Below, one piece after another: positions 24,361 to 35,819 of a stretch of DNA of 64,000 nucleotides. Each line of letters opens with the position of its first letter. The first letter of the stretch is position 1. The notes below the pieces were generated by a model. That model worked only from the letters and a program-made list of their open reading frames with translations. It made no database searches and was not told where the DNA came from. The translations under genes and the position numbers were made by a program. The DNA comes from Lycorma delicatula (Eukaryota > Arthropoda > Insecta > Hemiptera > Fulgoridae), in assembly GCF_047948215.1 (NCBI RefSeq), contig NC_134465.1, positions 48,825,946-48,889,945 on the forward strand, written 5' to 3'.

Positions 24361-25777
24361 GAAGTTATTAGTGAAATAAAATTATTCGTAGTTTTAAAAA
24401 TATGTGTATGTAACATAACAGGAATTAATTATACTGTGTATATGAAATAGAGTTGGTGAAACATCTGATTATTTAATATTAATTGAAAATTATAATTTAG
24501 AATCGTATTATTTTTGGATTTTCTAGTTTTAATTTCTGTTTAGTTTTATCTACATTAAAGTTAACTACAGAGTGACTGAAAAATAGACCCCCACAAGAAC
24601 AACATACAGTATACACTGAGGCATACATGCTAGATCTTTAATAAATTGCAAAATATTCTTATTTTTTAGTCAATCACCAAGTAACGCATCGAACACCCTC
24701 GTACGAGATATCGAAAACTCACGAATTATTTTTACTCACGTAAATATTTAAACAATAACAAAAACTAAAAAAAATTTACAAACATGCTTTTAAAAAAATG
24801 GTTTACCCAGTAAACATAAATAGAAAATAATTTTGTTTTCAACAAATAGTATGTATAAAGTTGTCTGTTTCCGTAAGCCACACTGAAAAGTATGGACCCC
24901 GCTTTCATATTCGATATCTACATAAATTTTTTAAATATTACAAAGGTTTTGATGCAAAATGGAAATTATAGCTTCAATGTACAATTATCAAGTAAATCTC
25001 TTTCGATGAACTAAAGTTAACGTGTAAAATAGAACTGGAGTAGTGCCCCATGCTTTTCGTTATGGTCTTGCAGACCAACAGACAACTTTATACATATTTT
25101 GTTGAAAACAAAATTATATTCTCTTTATGATTACTGGATAATCAATTTTTTTTAGATTTCTTTAAAAGCCTATTTTCAATTATTTATTTTATATTTAAAA
25201 AGATGCTTTTCTTAAAAAATAATAAATAGCAAAAACAATTCGTACTAAAAAGTAAAAAATAAATTTGTTTTCAGGAAAATTACTTAGAAAAAAAATTTCT
25301 AGAAAGAAAAATCGTGGGACGCGTTCTCATATAAAACCACTTTATAATTACAGCATTCCACGTTTTTTCTTTCAGTTACGCATAAATAAAAAACTTTTTA
25401 TAATTAATTTTCTTGAAAAAAAAATTATTTTTTACTTTTTAGTCGATTGTTTTGTTTATAATTTATTTTTTTTATTTTTTCTACTTTTAAATCATAATTA
25501 AATGAAGCGATATAAAAGTTTTTAAGTACGTAAGTAGGTGAAAAATAAGTTAAAATTTTTTTTTGTAAAGGTTAATTTTAACACTATTTTTTTTCTATTT
25601 GTATAAGTAAACTGACAAGTAAGTTTTTACTTTTAGTTGTTTTAATTCTTTAGCAAAAAAAAAAATTATATGCAGTCTTATTCTATAACCTGGGTATTTA
25701 GTTTCCATTGTTATAAATTGATACCGGTTATTTATAACTGAATCAGATGATTAGCTAGCACAAATTTACACTAACTA
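24361..25777. other. AT-rich spacer with a 44-bp inverted repeat
   Basis: Arms at 24,826-24,869 and 25,077-25,120 are inverted copies (outer part AATAATTTTGTTTTCAACAA; inner part TATAAAGTTGTCTGTT), separated by about 207 bp. A degraded MITE is likely. A 78-codon open frame at 25,265-25,501 is low-complexity Lys/Ile/Phe and probably chance. Confidence 0.5.
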
Positions 25778-27104
25778 CAGGGTGCCCCATACAAAACGCA
25801 ACCCATCAATCACTCATCCATTAAGTTTCAAAAGTCAAGCTTACTCCCCTACTCGTTACTGAAATGGACTCGTCCAACATCTGAAAATCGCGGCGACGCA
25901 GTAGAACATTACCGATAGTAACAACAATGCAATCACAACGTTCAGTGTATTGCTAGAGACAAGATGGTGTTTTCGCTAGATGAACGTGTTTTCATCGTTG
26001 AGTCGTACTTCAGTACGAAATCAGTGGTTGCAGTGCAACATTTGTTTCGCCATAAGTACCCAGATAAACCAGCTCCTAACAAAACATCAGTATTAAGGTT
26101 AGTCGCAAAATTTAGAGAGACTGGTTCTGTTAATAACAAGAAACACAAAAGATCTGCGTCAGTGTTAAATACAGATACAGTCACTGAAATCAAAGACCGA
26201 TTACTTGCCTCGCCAAATAAATCGATCAGACGTTTCTCTGCTGAAATTAATTTGTCTAAATCGACTGTTCATCGGGCGACCAAACGATTACAATTACGGC
26301 CTTATCGCATTCAAACGGTTCATCAACTTCTTGAGCCCAAAAAAGAAAAACAGCTACAATATTGTCAACGGTTCCGTCGATTTCTGCGCGAGGGAATTAA
26401 TGTTATGGATTCGTTATTTTTCACAGATGAAGCACGGTTTCATTTGGATGGCTACGTAAACAGTAGAATTTGGAGCGCTGAAAATCCCCACGTTTATCAC
26501 GAAAAACAATTACACCCGCAGAAGTTGGGCGTGTGGTGCGCGATATCGCGGAAGAAAATAATCGGTCCTATTTTTTTCGAGTACATCGTTAATGCAGAAC
26601 GATATCAGGATATTTTATTTCAGTTCATTGCACTCTTGGAAGAGGAAAACAGACAGACACTGCTGGCTACAACATGACGGTGCGACATCGCACTACGCAG
26701 GTTCAACTTCTGATTTCGTCGAGGAATTCTTTGGTAATCGTGTTATCGGTTGAGACTTGTGGCCACCAAGATCTCTAGATTTGACTGCGGCGGATTTTTT
26801 TCTACGCGATTACCTCAAAGAAAAAGCCTACAGTAACAAACCACGAACACTTGAACGATTGAAAGTCAATATTGAACAAGCTGTATTAAATATCCAGCCA
26901 CAAACTTTGAAAAAAGTTGCAAGAAACGCTGTAAAAAGAATTGAAGCTTGTATTCTAGAAGATGGCGACCACTTCCAACATTTACTCTAAATGTAAGGTA
27001 ATGTATGGTAATAATAAAAATTACATTTACATTTACACATGCCTTTTTATTATTTCAATACCTACCTATATAAGGTTGGGTTGCGTTTTATATGGGACAT
27101 CCTG
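25778..27104 (+). mobile_element. Mariner-like element, nearly intact (1.33 kb)
   Basis: TA duplications (25,776-25,777 and 27,105-27,106) flank 28-bp inverted repeats: CAGGGTGCCCCATACAAAAC at the left and, reversed, CAGGATGTCCCATATAAAAC at the right, both continuing GCAACCCA. One transposase frame fills it. This is the best-preserved DNA transposon in the window. Confidence 0.9.
25964..26990 (+). pseudogene. Mariner-like transposase, one frameshift and one stop
   Basis: The ATG at 25,964 opens MVFSLDERVFIVESYF and runs 237 codons. The helix-turn-helix region (about 1-110) includes VLRLVAKFRETGSV and SNKSIRRF-like SPNKSIRRFSAE. SLFFTDEARFHLDGYVN gives the first Asp, and KLGVWCAISRKKIIGP is the conserved core strand. 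A one-base slip near 26,660 moves the rest to another frame: WLQHDGATSHYAG (second Asp), then a TGA at 26,751-26,753, then LWPPRSLDLTAADFFL (third Asp), ending in GDHFQHLL. All three catalytic residues are present, and only two lesions separate it from a full-length reading frame of about 340 codons. Confidence 0.88.
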
Positions 27105-27548
27105 TATACTAAAATCCGCTTCAAAAGCCACCTAATCTACTCATACTGAATCGACACTCGAAATCAATCGGATCGATAGCTACATTTTATAGATTCAGTT
27201 CCCTTGCACAAGATGTTCCATTGTATCTCCGACAAGTTATATATAAATATACTATATATAAAATATAGAAATATATGAAATTAACCATTGAATATTGTAT
27301 TTTCACCTGACTTACGCCGCTGTGTAAAATTTCAATATCGTATGACATCGAGAAATAAGTTTAATTAAGGTAGCAAGATTTGACGACACAATGGAACCAA
27401 TTTAAGTTGAAGAAACGCATGAAAAATCATTCAGATCCGCCCACCGCTGTTACAATATTTAAGCAATTATTTTTAACTCCGGATATATTTTGATTTAAAT
27501 ATAAATCAAAAATAATATATAACAAATCAAAAATTATGATAAATATAA

Positions 27549-27582
<34 letters not shown>

Positions 27583-28424
27583 TATAATAATTTTAAATTA
27601 TTTTATACAAAATTTAAAAAACAAACAGAATTCAGAATTCAATTAACACGAAATGCTAATACAATATCATGGCAAGCATCATTGGTTATGTAAAAATTGA
27701 ATTAAAAATAATAAAATTAAATTGATTTTTATAGTGATAAACATTAATTAATAAAAAATAAACTTTAACATTATACTATTATTATTCAGTACACAGTGGG
27801 TGGTTTTAAAAAAAATTACTATTTTTTTTTTTTTTTGCATAATTATTACAGACAACACTAAGAGAAAATAGAAGGGGAGATAGTGAATGAAAATGAAATA
27901 AATGAAAAAGAGAGAGGGTATTATAAGAGAGAGGAATGTATACAGAGAGGAAGATGTTGTAAAATGCGAAGGTGTGTATTTTATGTATAAAAACCAGTTG
28001 CTAGTTCTCTTTAATAGACAGGATACAAGGTAATATTATAAAACCGTAGTAGGTGTATTAAAGTTAAGCAGAAAAATAAATATATATTTTTTAAATATCG
28101 ATTAAAATGCAATAATCGGTTGTTATTAATAAACAAATCGAACATTTAATTTTTTTTTATAAAGGATTTTAAAAAAATATTTAAAAACTAAAACGATACA
28201 AAGATATATTTTTTATTATAATTATTAAGAAATGAAACTCAAACAAATCGGGTTTGATTCTCGATATTAAAATATGTCAGCCTATAAAAATATGTAAAAA
28301 AGCTTATTTTTCAGTTTATTTATTGTACCAAACGTTGTCTAATATTTCGATAATGTATTTTACAACAGATCAATTTTTTGGGAATATTAAATTCAAGAAA
28401 ATCAAGTTTTCATCCAATTTAATA
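27105..28424. other. AT-rich spacer with ATT microsatellite
   Basis: An (ATT)n/(TA)n tract lies at about 27,548-27,590 and a purine-rich GAGA stretch at about 27,865-27,955. No gene is seen. Confidence 0.5.
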
Positions 28425-29170
28425 GGAGGGCTGTTCAAAAAATTACCGAATTTTTCTAATTACGCGACAAGGGAGATATTTAGTCACGTGCGGTTGGCAG
28501 CAATGTGTTCCGCATAACCTTCTCTGCAACCACATGTTCTTGGATTGTTGATATCTCGTTTAATTTTTCCGTAATTGCTATTTGAGTGCAACGTGTTTAA
28601 GTGTTGGTAATGATTTTTTTAATCTGTGTTTTTTCGATCAAGAAGGCCTTTGACTTCAATTGATGACACACACGTTCAGAAAATCAACGATCCGGTGCGT
28701 GCAAATTGCCGATTGACTGTCAGAGAACTTGCAGAAAGCGTTAACATCTCGATTGGATTATTCCGTGACAGTTGAAAAATTGAACGTGCATCGAGTTGCA
28801 GCAAAGTTTGTTGCTCGTTTGATGACCGAACAGCAGAAAGAACGAGTGGACAATTTCCGGTAACTCTCTGAACAAAGCCGATGACGATGAAACATTCACG
28901 CGACGGAATATAACGGGAAAGCTTAGTTACGGTACGACTCGAGACAAAAGTTCAACCATAAAAAATCGCACATTATAAAAATCGTTATTAACACTTAAAC
29001 ATATTGTACTCATTTAACAATAACTCAAAAATTAAACGAGATATCAACAATCCAAGAACATGTGGTTACAGAGAAGGTTATGCGGAACACAATATTGCCA
29101 ACCGCACGACACTAAATATCTCCGATGACGCGTAATTAAAAGAGTTCGGTTATTTTTTGAACAGATCTCG
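28425..29170. mobile_element. Internally deleted mariner with about 195-bp terminal inverted repeats
   Basis: TA flanks (28,423-28,424 and 29,171-29,172). The left arm 28,425-28,620 and right arm 28,977-29,170 are inverted copies over nearly their full length, with landmarks CTGTTCAAAAAATTACCGAA, CATAACCTTCTCTGCAACCA and TTGGATTGTTGATATCTCG. The 356-bp core holds fragments of a mariner transposase: DDTHVQKINDPVRANCRLTV, RELAESVNISIG, then after a frame change VEKLNVHRVAAKFVARLMTE and a GYDSRQ-like scrap. It is a snapshot of an autonomous mariner shrinking to a MITE. Confidence 0.8.
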
Positions 29171-29239
29171 TATTGTATAAATTAATTTTATAAATGTATA
29201 TACAAATTGTTACACATATACACATTTAACATATCACAT

Positions 29240-31553
29240 ACAAAAATGTAAATATCACACTGGGGAATAAAAAAGAATTTTTTTTATCTCGGGTAGAAAA
29301 ATATATGATACTAATATTATTCTTTCTCCTGAATTCAAATATGATATCGGTTTTTCCCCATCACGCAAGGTTTCCGGCAAACAGGCATTTATAATTTGAA
29401 ACATTTGAATACTTTCCGCATTATTAACTACACTATTTTCAAACATCTGACTCATCTAGAAAGTAAAAAATGACGATTTTCTGCTGTATTTCGCTTGTAA
29501 AGCATTCCTCTTGATGGTCCAACAATAATCTGCCAGCATATTAGAATTACGTTTGCCTTGATATTTCTTTTCCATAGCTGAAATCTTTGATGAAAGTGTT
29601 ACCCGTGCCATTATTCACTGCGCCGAGATTTTCCAGAAAGAAATCTAGGTGCGAGTGCAGGAAGTGTACGTTTAAGGACATATTACAACCCAAATTTTTA
29701 TAAGATATTATAAAATCGCTGCCAATATCATAGAATTGTCCGCCTTTCTATTTCCCAAAAAAATCCTGAGTAACATTTTTAAATGCTTACCAAGCTGCTT
29801 TCTCCAGTGGATTCAATAGTTCCTCAAAAAGTTCACCATGCATTAGTGATCGTATTTGTGGACCCACAAATATTCCTTCTTTAATTTTTGCATCACTAAT
29901 TTTAGGAAACTTCTGTTTTATGTACATGAAACCAGGGGTGGTATTGTCCGTAGCCTTGACGAAATTCTTCATTAATCCTAGTTTGATATGTAATGGAGGT
30001 AGATACAAATTTTTAGGATTACACAATGGGTCATGTTTCACTTTTTTCTTCGGGAATGAGTGAGTGATTCTCATTTAGGCTATTCTTTTCTAATGAAATT
30101 GTTTTTTCTGTTCCTACTAACCCATTCACACAAAAAAAACAACAGTACTTTGTGTAACCATCTGTAGACCAAGAATAAGTGCAATGTACTTCAAATCAGC
30201 ACAAATAAGCCTTCAAATCAGCACAAATATTCCATTCATACACTGCATATTGCAGCTTTTCCAATATAGATTTAAAGTTTTCATACGTTTCTTTCATACC
30301 AGCAAAGTAAACCACAAGTACTGATAGGAATTTTTTCCATTATGCAGAAGCACAGCTTTTAAACTAACTTTGGGGGAATCAATGAACAAGCGCCATTCTG
30401 TTGGGTTATGTTCGTTACACATTGTCTCCATAAGAGAAGAAATGTCATTATAAAACACTAAGCCATTTTCTTCAGAAAAATAGTCCTTACATTCAGAATG
30501 ACGATTACGATAAGTACATATCTTTGTATTCTTTTGAAGAAGATTCCAAACTTTTAGCCGAAAAGCAAGCATTTCAGACTGTTTTTTGTATAACTTTAAA
30601 TCTCGTATGAGATCGTTAAGATTTTCTTGAGTCAGTAAATGAGGCTCAGATGAACTGCTTTGTTCAAAAGTTGTATCACCAGAATCTATTTCTTTTTCGT
30701 CCTTACTTCCATCAGACTCAGAGCTCTCTTCATCTAATGTCACATGTTCTGGAGGTTTGGTATGGGTAATTCTTCACAGAGTGGAACTGGTCTCATTGCA
30801 GATTGCAAGTTAGGGCACACCACTGTACGTTTGATTTTGACGTAATCCCTCTTTTATAGCTGTTGAGCAGAAATAACAGTCAAAAGGTGATCTTTCGGTT
30901 TCCTACAGATCACAGGGATAGCAAATGGCATGTTGCGTGTGCCATTTTTCCATGCAGTGAGAAGCCTAGAACACGATAAACAACAGATATGTGGGATCCA
31001 GACCCTTGCTTGGTCTCCGAATTTACACCCAAGATAAAGTTCATAACACGTTTTTACTAATGGAGTAAGATTTCGCCTATGGGACTTGAGCGTCACTTCA
31101 CCACATACATAACAAAAATTGTTAGGATGATTTAAATAAACTCTAGGTATTTTGTAACTAACGACTAATTAAAAAAAAAGATGTTGTATATGTTATACTC
31201 ATTAATTCAGACACAAAAAGCACTCACAATGACGTATTTACTGGTTCACTACTGTCTCACCACTGGCATCGTTCTGATGAATGTATGCTACACTAGATCA
31301 AGTTTGTACATACTATACACGTCTGAACCCACAACAGTAGCAACGCTAGCCTTTGGGTTACCTGATTTAGGAGCTTTTACTTGACAATGGACTAATAGAC
31401 GAAAAAACATTTAAAAAAATTAAAATAACAAAAAAACTGTGGATGATGGAGAAATTTCGAATACATATTTGAAAATAGGATAAATAACTGCATTAATTAC
31501 ATCTATTGGTATGCGTGAGACGAAATACATGTTGACCAGTGTAATCACAATAT
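29240..31553 (-). repeat. Uncharacterised multicopy family A, copy 1
   Basis: This 2.3 kb block is repeated inverted at 59,025-61,250. Similarity covers coding and non-coding parts, including a 5' flank with ACTGGTCAACATG-like and GTCCATTGTCAAGTAAAAGC sequences and a leader with GTTCAGACGTGTATAG. That leader similarity extends about 440 bp beyond the first recognisable codon, so the duplicated unit is a mobile element or a large duplication and not only a retrocopied coding sequence. No terminal inverted repeats, poly-A or target duplication could be seen. Confidence 0.7.
29255..31117 (-). pseudogene. Family A protein, decayed (function unknown)
   Basis: Reading down from 31,117: FCYVCGEVTLKSHRRNLTPL, then PHICCLSCSRLLTAWKNG, so a Cys-rich, probably zinc-binding N-terminus. 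Next come an acidic serine-rich stretch (LDEESSESDGSKDEKEID), a coiled segment (LNDLIRDLKLYKKQSEM), NEHNPTEWRLFIDSPKVSLK, PPLHIKLGLMKNFVKA, KIKEGIFVGPQIRSLM and a C-terminus with ETLRDGEKPISYLNSGERII. Stops and frame slips break it into pieces of 149, 95, 80 and 66 residues. I recall similar hypothetical proteins occurring in many copies in insect genomes but cannot name the family. The protein could be a transposase or an element passenger; no catalytic motif is obvious. Confidence 0.65.
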
Positions 31554-31602
31554 ACAACACAAAAATCACTACGACGTGCAAAAAATTACAAATTACTACA
31601 AA

Positions 31603-31650
31603 TAGTGTTTTGAACAGAACAAAACAACAATTACTCTGTTCAAAACACTA
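31603..31650. other. Perfect 16-bp stem-loop
   Basis: TAGTGTTTTGAACAGA (31,603-31,618) and its exact reverse complement (31,635-31,650) flank a 16-base loop. It lies just outside the family A copy and may mark the end of an element. Confidence 0.7.
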
Positions 31651-31730
31651 TCAACTGTAATTTTAATTTTAAACATTTCTAAATATTTATAAAACGATGA
31701 TTGAAATATTCTTTATAAACATTCAGTTCT

Positions 31731-31776
31731 GGATTCGATTCCCGGTCAGACACGGCATTTTTTCTTACGCTACAAA
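31731..31776 (+). repeat. Second SINE family, 3' fragment of the tRNA-like head
   Basis: GGATTCGATTCCCGGTCAGA then CACGGCATTTTTTCTTACG and CTACAAA match 11,055-11,100. The upstream A box is missing, so this is a 5'-truncated copy. Confidence 0.55.
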
Positions 31777-31807
31777 CGAAATTAATTTATCTTTACGTAT
31801 TTTGAGA

Positions 31808-32679
31808 CTAGTGGACCAGGCAATGCTTCGCTATTGTTAAATTTGAGTAATGAATTAAAATTTTGTATTATATTTGACAAATTATATACCGAAAATAATA
31901 AAATGTACAATTTCAATTAAATATTAATTGTATTTCAATAAGATAAATCAAAGTCGTTGTAATGCTCTGTGATATACTAAGATTTTTTTGGTGATTCCAT
32001 TTGGCACATATCAGGTTTTCCAACACCGCAAGCATGCAACATATAATCGACCATAAGAAAAACATGTATTTTCCAAATTCAATCCACATACTTGTAACGA
32101 CTGACCTTGTGATTTGTATATCGTTACTGCAAAAGCCAGTTTAATTGGAAATTGTTCAGCGCTGTTTCTTCCTCAGTTTCATTTCTTCTGTATTCTCTCA
32201 TTCTCTTTGCTCGAATCGTGTGTCGACCAATATTTTGTTCATTTAAGACGCATTATTATTTTTCAATTATAAACGTTTTATCTTCTATATAAATATTAAT
32301 ATTATTATTTATGTGGTTCTACATTTTTGTAACTTACGAAAACAAAGAAGCGGGCAATATATTACGAAAATAATAAATTGTACACTTCTTTTGACCCCTG
32401 GAATGTTTACCACAGTTCAAACCTCACCAATCTCGCTACTATAAAATAATTAAAAACAAAAAACGTATAAATAAATAACCTAAAACTTCTTATACTAAAT
32501 TTAATGTCGTTGTATATACTGAAAAATATCGTCTATATCAATAATATATAATAAGTAATAACATGTAAACACTCACGGGACAAATAATAATAAATTGTGA
32601 AATTTTCAGCGAAATCGGTAAAGTAGTTTTTGAGTTACTAGGGCACGAACAAATGAAGATTTTCTTCTATTTATATAGA
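31808..32679 (-). mobile_element. Helitron remnant (872 bp)
   Basis: On the minus strand the element starts TCTATATAAATAGAAG and ends CCTGGTCCACTAG, with A before the 5' TC and T after the 3' CTAG. This is the Helitron insertion pattern, without a target duplication. The interior carries a helicase C-terminal fragment. Internal deletion has removed the Rep domain and most of the helicase. Confidence 0.75.
31960..32160 (-). pseudogene. Helitron PIF1-like helicase C-terminal fragment
   Basis: An open stretch on the minus strand reads EQFPIKLAFAVTIYKSQGQS, then LQVCGLNLENTCFSYGRLYV, ACLRCWKT and a stop, followed by a KILVYHRALQRL-like tail in another frame. The TIYKSQGQSL and GRLYVA motifs correspond to the last conserved helicase motifs of PIF1-family proteins fused to Rep in Helitrons. 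Everything upstream (Walker A and B, Rep HUH motifs) is absent, so the fragment is inactive. Confidence 0.8.
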
Positions 32680-32816
32680 TTAGCACAGCTGTTACAGGGT
32701 GCCGGGCAGAATAAAAAGGAATACAGAGAGGAGTTGATTGCTATTGGCTTCTAACTTCTAGTCAATTATATACATTTAAAATATTTATTCATTATTCCAA
32801 GAAAACAGTGATTGTA

Positions 32817-34159
32817 CAGAGTGATTTTTTAGTCTTGTTACCCAATTTTAAATGTAATTTAAGAAAGGGAAATTTAGGTGGAATAAAAAATGTATTTGTT
32901 ACTTACAAAAGAGATTTAATAAAAAGCTATTACTTACATAATTGTTAAAGAATACGCTCAAAATGCCCACCCCTTGCGGTTATACACGCACGGACTCTTT
33001 TCAGTATATTAACAGAAACCTTTTTAAGAGTTGCATTGGAAATATTCGTGATTAAGTCTGTAATATTGACTTCAATATTTCATCAATAGTGTGAGGATTA
33101 TTTTTGAAGGCCTCGGACTTAATATAGCCTCACAAAAAGTAGTCAGAAGATGTGAGGTCTGGGGACCTTGGAGGCCATAAGCCCTTGCTTATTATTCGAT
33201 CATCAAACTCTTGCAGAAAATCCACGGTTTCTCGAGACGTGTGGCATGTAGCGCCGTCTTGCTGAAACCAGCAATACCGTTCTTGAGGTTCCAGGAGGGA
33301 CACAAATTGGCGCACAATATTCCTGTATACTTCACCATTTACTGTCTGTTCGAAGAATACGGGTCCGACTATACGATGACGAGATATCGCATACCACACA
33401 CCAATTTTTTCAGGATGCAAAAATTTGTCTTGTAAAGCGTTAGGATTTTCAACCGCCCAAATTCGACAGTTTTGACTGTTCACATAACCGTCGAGATGGA
33501 TCCAAGCTTCATCACTAAAGAACACTGTGTTTAAAAATTCGATTCCGTTATCGTTTACGAGAGACCTAAACCGACGGCAATGTTGCAATCGCTTGTTTAA
33601 ATCTGGAGGCTGAAGCTCTTGGACTAATCGTACGCGATACGGATACAATTTCAATTTTTTAGCGGCTTTCTGAACATTCGAATATGACAAACCGACTTGC
33701 GTGGTAAGTTTTCGTAAACTTTTCCGTGGAGAATTGAGCGATCTTGTTTTCACATTCTCTAAAACGTCATCTGTCAAGCGAGTCGGTCGACCGGTACGTT
33801 TTCTGTCACAAACACTACCTGTCTCTCGAAATCGGTTTGTTATCCTAGAAATTGACATTTTTTCTGGCGAAGGAACACCAACAAAATTAATTTGAAATGA
33901 TTTTTTTACACTCGCGTACGATTTCGTAGCAAAATATTGTTCAAGAATGAAAACTCGTTCTACGATAAAAGACATTCTGTTCGTAACACGACCGGAAACG
34001 GCACAAAAGTTTACACAGCTCAAGGAGAATCAACTTACACTGCCGTATCTATACCGGTTGAGTAGCGCTACCAACTTCGTCACAAAACAAAATTACCCTT
34101 TCTTAGAAAAACATTACCAGACATTAACAATTTGGTAACAGGACTAAAAAATCCCTCTG
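32817..34159 (-). mobile_element. Mariner-like element, nearly intact (1.34 kb)
   Basis: TA flanks (32,815-32,816 and 34,160-34,161). Inverted repeats read CAGAGTGATTTTTTAGTCTT at the low-coordinate end and CAGAGGGATTTTTTAGTCCT, reversed, at the other, both continuing GTTACC. The transposase reads on the minus strand. Confidence 0.9.
32945..33975 (-). pseudogene. Mariner-like transposase, stop at a conserved Trp position
   Basis: I choose the inner ATG (MSFIVERVFILEQYF, 33,975), which matches the sister element at 25,964; an upstream ATG at 34,023 adds 16 residues. The helix-turn-helix region is followed by FRETGSVCDRKRTGRPTRL, a GRPR-type linker. Catalytic motifs: FFSDEAWIHLDGYVNSQN, FQQDGATCHTSRET and PPRSPDLTSSDYFL. 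I count 37 residues between the second and third Asp. Directly after DYFL comes TGA (33,130-33,132) where the family has Trp (FLWG). Reading on gives GYIKSEAFKNNPHTIDEI, a further stop and slip, and a RACITARGGHFERIL end at 32,945. Confidence 0.88.
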
Positions 34160-34603
34160 TAGAATTAAATAAAAAAAAAAATTATTATTTTTGATAAAGT
34201 GTTTAGTTAAAACATAGAAGAAACGATATGTCCGGTTTACTGGAATTTGAGCAATAGTAGCGAGCTATTTACTTATGACGTATTGAAGGAAATATAAATA
34301 AATACCGTCACGAAATTATTTTGTAAATGTCTGCTTAGATTTAGATTAACAATTTCCTTTACAATTCGGCTGTTTGAAATTAAATTTAAAAAAAAACCTG
34401 CCAATTTGTCATAATGAAACGCTATTTATTTATTAACTGACATTTATTTATTTTATAAATACTATTAGTTCTAAAAAAACGTCCCAAATTTCATAAAACT
34501 TACTTCATCCGTTCGGAAAATTAGATCTAAAAATAAAAAAGCCAATCATCAATAAAAAAGTTTTTCCACACCTATGTTTTAATATTCTCCTCTCTCTTTG
34601 TGT

Positions 34604-34645
34604 GCAAGCGCGCGCGCGTGTGTGCATCCATGTGCACACACATAT
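34604..34645. repeat. GC/GT dinucleotide tract
   Basis: Alternating purine-pyrimidine GCGCGCGTGTG-type sequence, immediately left of a family X copy. Confidence 0.8.
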
Positions 34646-34654
34646 GCGAAGATA

Positions 34655-35250
34655 TTTTTTACTTCCTTAGGTAGTAAAGAAAGATTTCGGTTTTCAGATT
34701 TCAAGGGAAATATCCATTTTGACCATTCTGAATCCATTTTGACAAGTTTCGGCGTGACGTTTGTAAGTATCTTGCATAACTTAAAAACGATTAGCCGTTG
34801 GATGTTGAAATTTTGGATTTAAGACTGTTGTAAGATTTAATTATGCACTTCCTGTTATGACTGAACCAAAAGTGTCCAAATAAGCCCAAAAAATTCGGAT
34901 TTTTTATTTTTTCTTAATTGCAATAATAAGCTCTCAAGAGCTTTTCAACGATATATCATACGTAGTACTTATTTTCATTGGTTCGAGAGTTATAGCCAAA
35001 TACAATTTTAATTAATGAAATATTTGGATCTTACAAGGGAAGGCACATCGGTTCGAATCAAACTTAATCTCCTTTTCGTTTTTTTAACTTAAATATACTG
35101 ATTTATTAATAATTATTAACCCGGAATTGTAAAAAAAGTTAGGCCGCTTGGTTGGATTTGGGGCTCCCAATTTAGTAAACATTAATTACACGAAAAAAAA
35201 AAAATAACAATGAAAAAAAACGTCATAGCGATCACAAAAAAGCTTCAAAG
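34655..35250 (+). repeat. Repeat family X, copy
   Basis: Starts ACTTCCTTAGGTAGTAAAGA, then GATTTCGGTTTTCAGATTTC, AATCCATTTTGACAAGTTTC and AAGGGAAGGCACATCGGTTC. Collinear with the copies at 14,560 and 23,756. Confidence 0.65.
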
Positions 35251-35264
35251 TTCAGAGATTTTTT

Positions 35265-35660
35265 TCAGGTGAAGATTCGATTTTTCAAAATCCTTTTTTG
35301 CAAATATTTTTATTTTTTAATCGTTAACAAATGTGCCTAAGAAAAATATGACCTTAATTAGGCGAAATCTGAAGATAATTAGAGTGACCTTGTTCTACAG
35401 CCTCATCCCCTTGAACTTTTAAGTCGAAAATTTAATGGCATCAATGCCCCCCATACATAGAAGTTAATCTGATCAAGTTTGGTCAAAATCGGTCTAGTAG
35501 TTCTGGAGATATAAGATGTTTTAGAGACCAGCACACACATACATACGAACATTAACATCCGGAAAATTTCCATCCGTTTTTTTGGATTCGATAGGTTTCA
35601 AAACTTCAAGATCCAGTGAAAACCAGAAAGGCCCAAACTGGGCCGATTATAATACTTTCC
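35265..35660 (-). repeat. Repeat family Y, inverted copy
   Basis: Reverse complement of the block at 15,035-15,425 (minus-strand landmarks CTGGATCTTGAAGTTTTGAA and AAATTTTCCGGATGTTAATG). It ends near AATACTTTCCCTT, which resembles the inverted family X terminus. This supports X plus Y forming one element here. Confidence 0.6.
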
Positions 35661-35819
35661 CTTCTAGTGCTATAGCTCCGCTACAACGCTATCTTGAAGG
35701 AAAAATAAAAGTAGATTTTTAATTCTTAAGAAAATTGTAACTTATTATATGGTAAGTCAATTAATTAAAAAAATATTAATTTTTTATCAAATCAATTCCT
35801 GTTGTCATCTTATATATAT

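Noticed and set aside
25265..25501. 78-codon Lys/Phe-rich frame
   Set aside because: Composition follows the local A/T runs; no recognisable family and no supporting signals beyond a weak acceptor.
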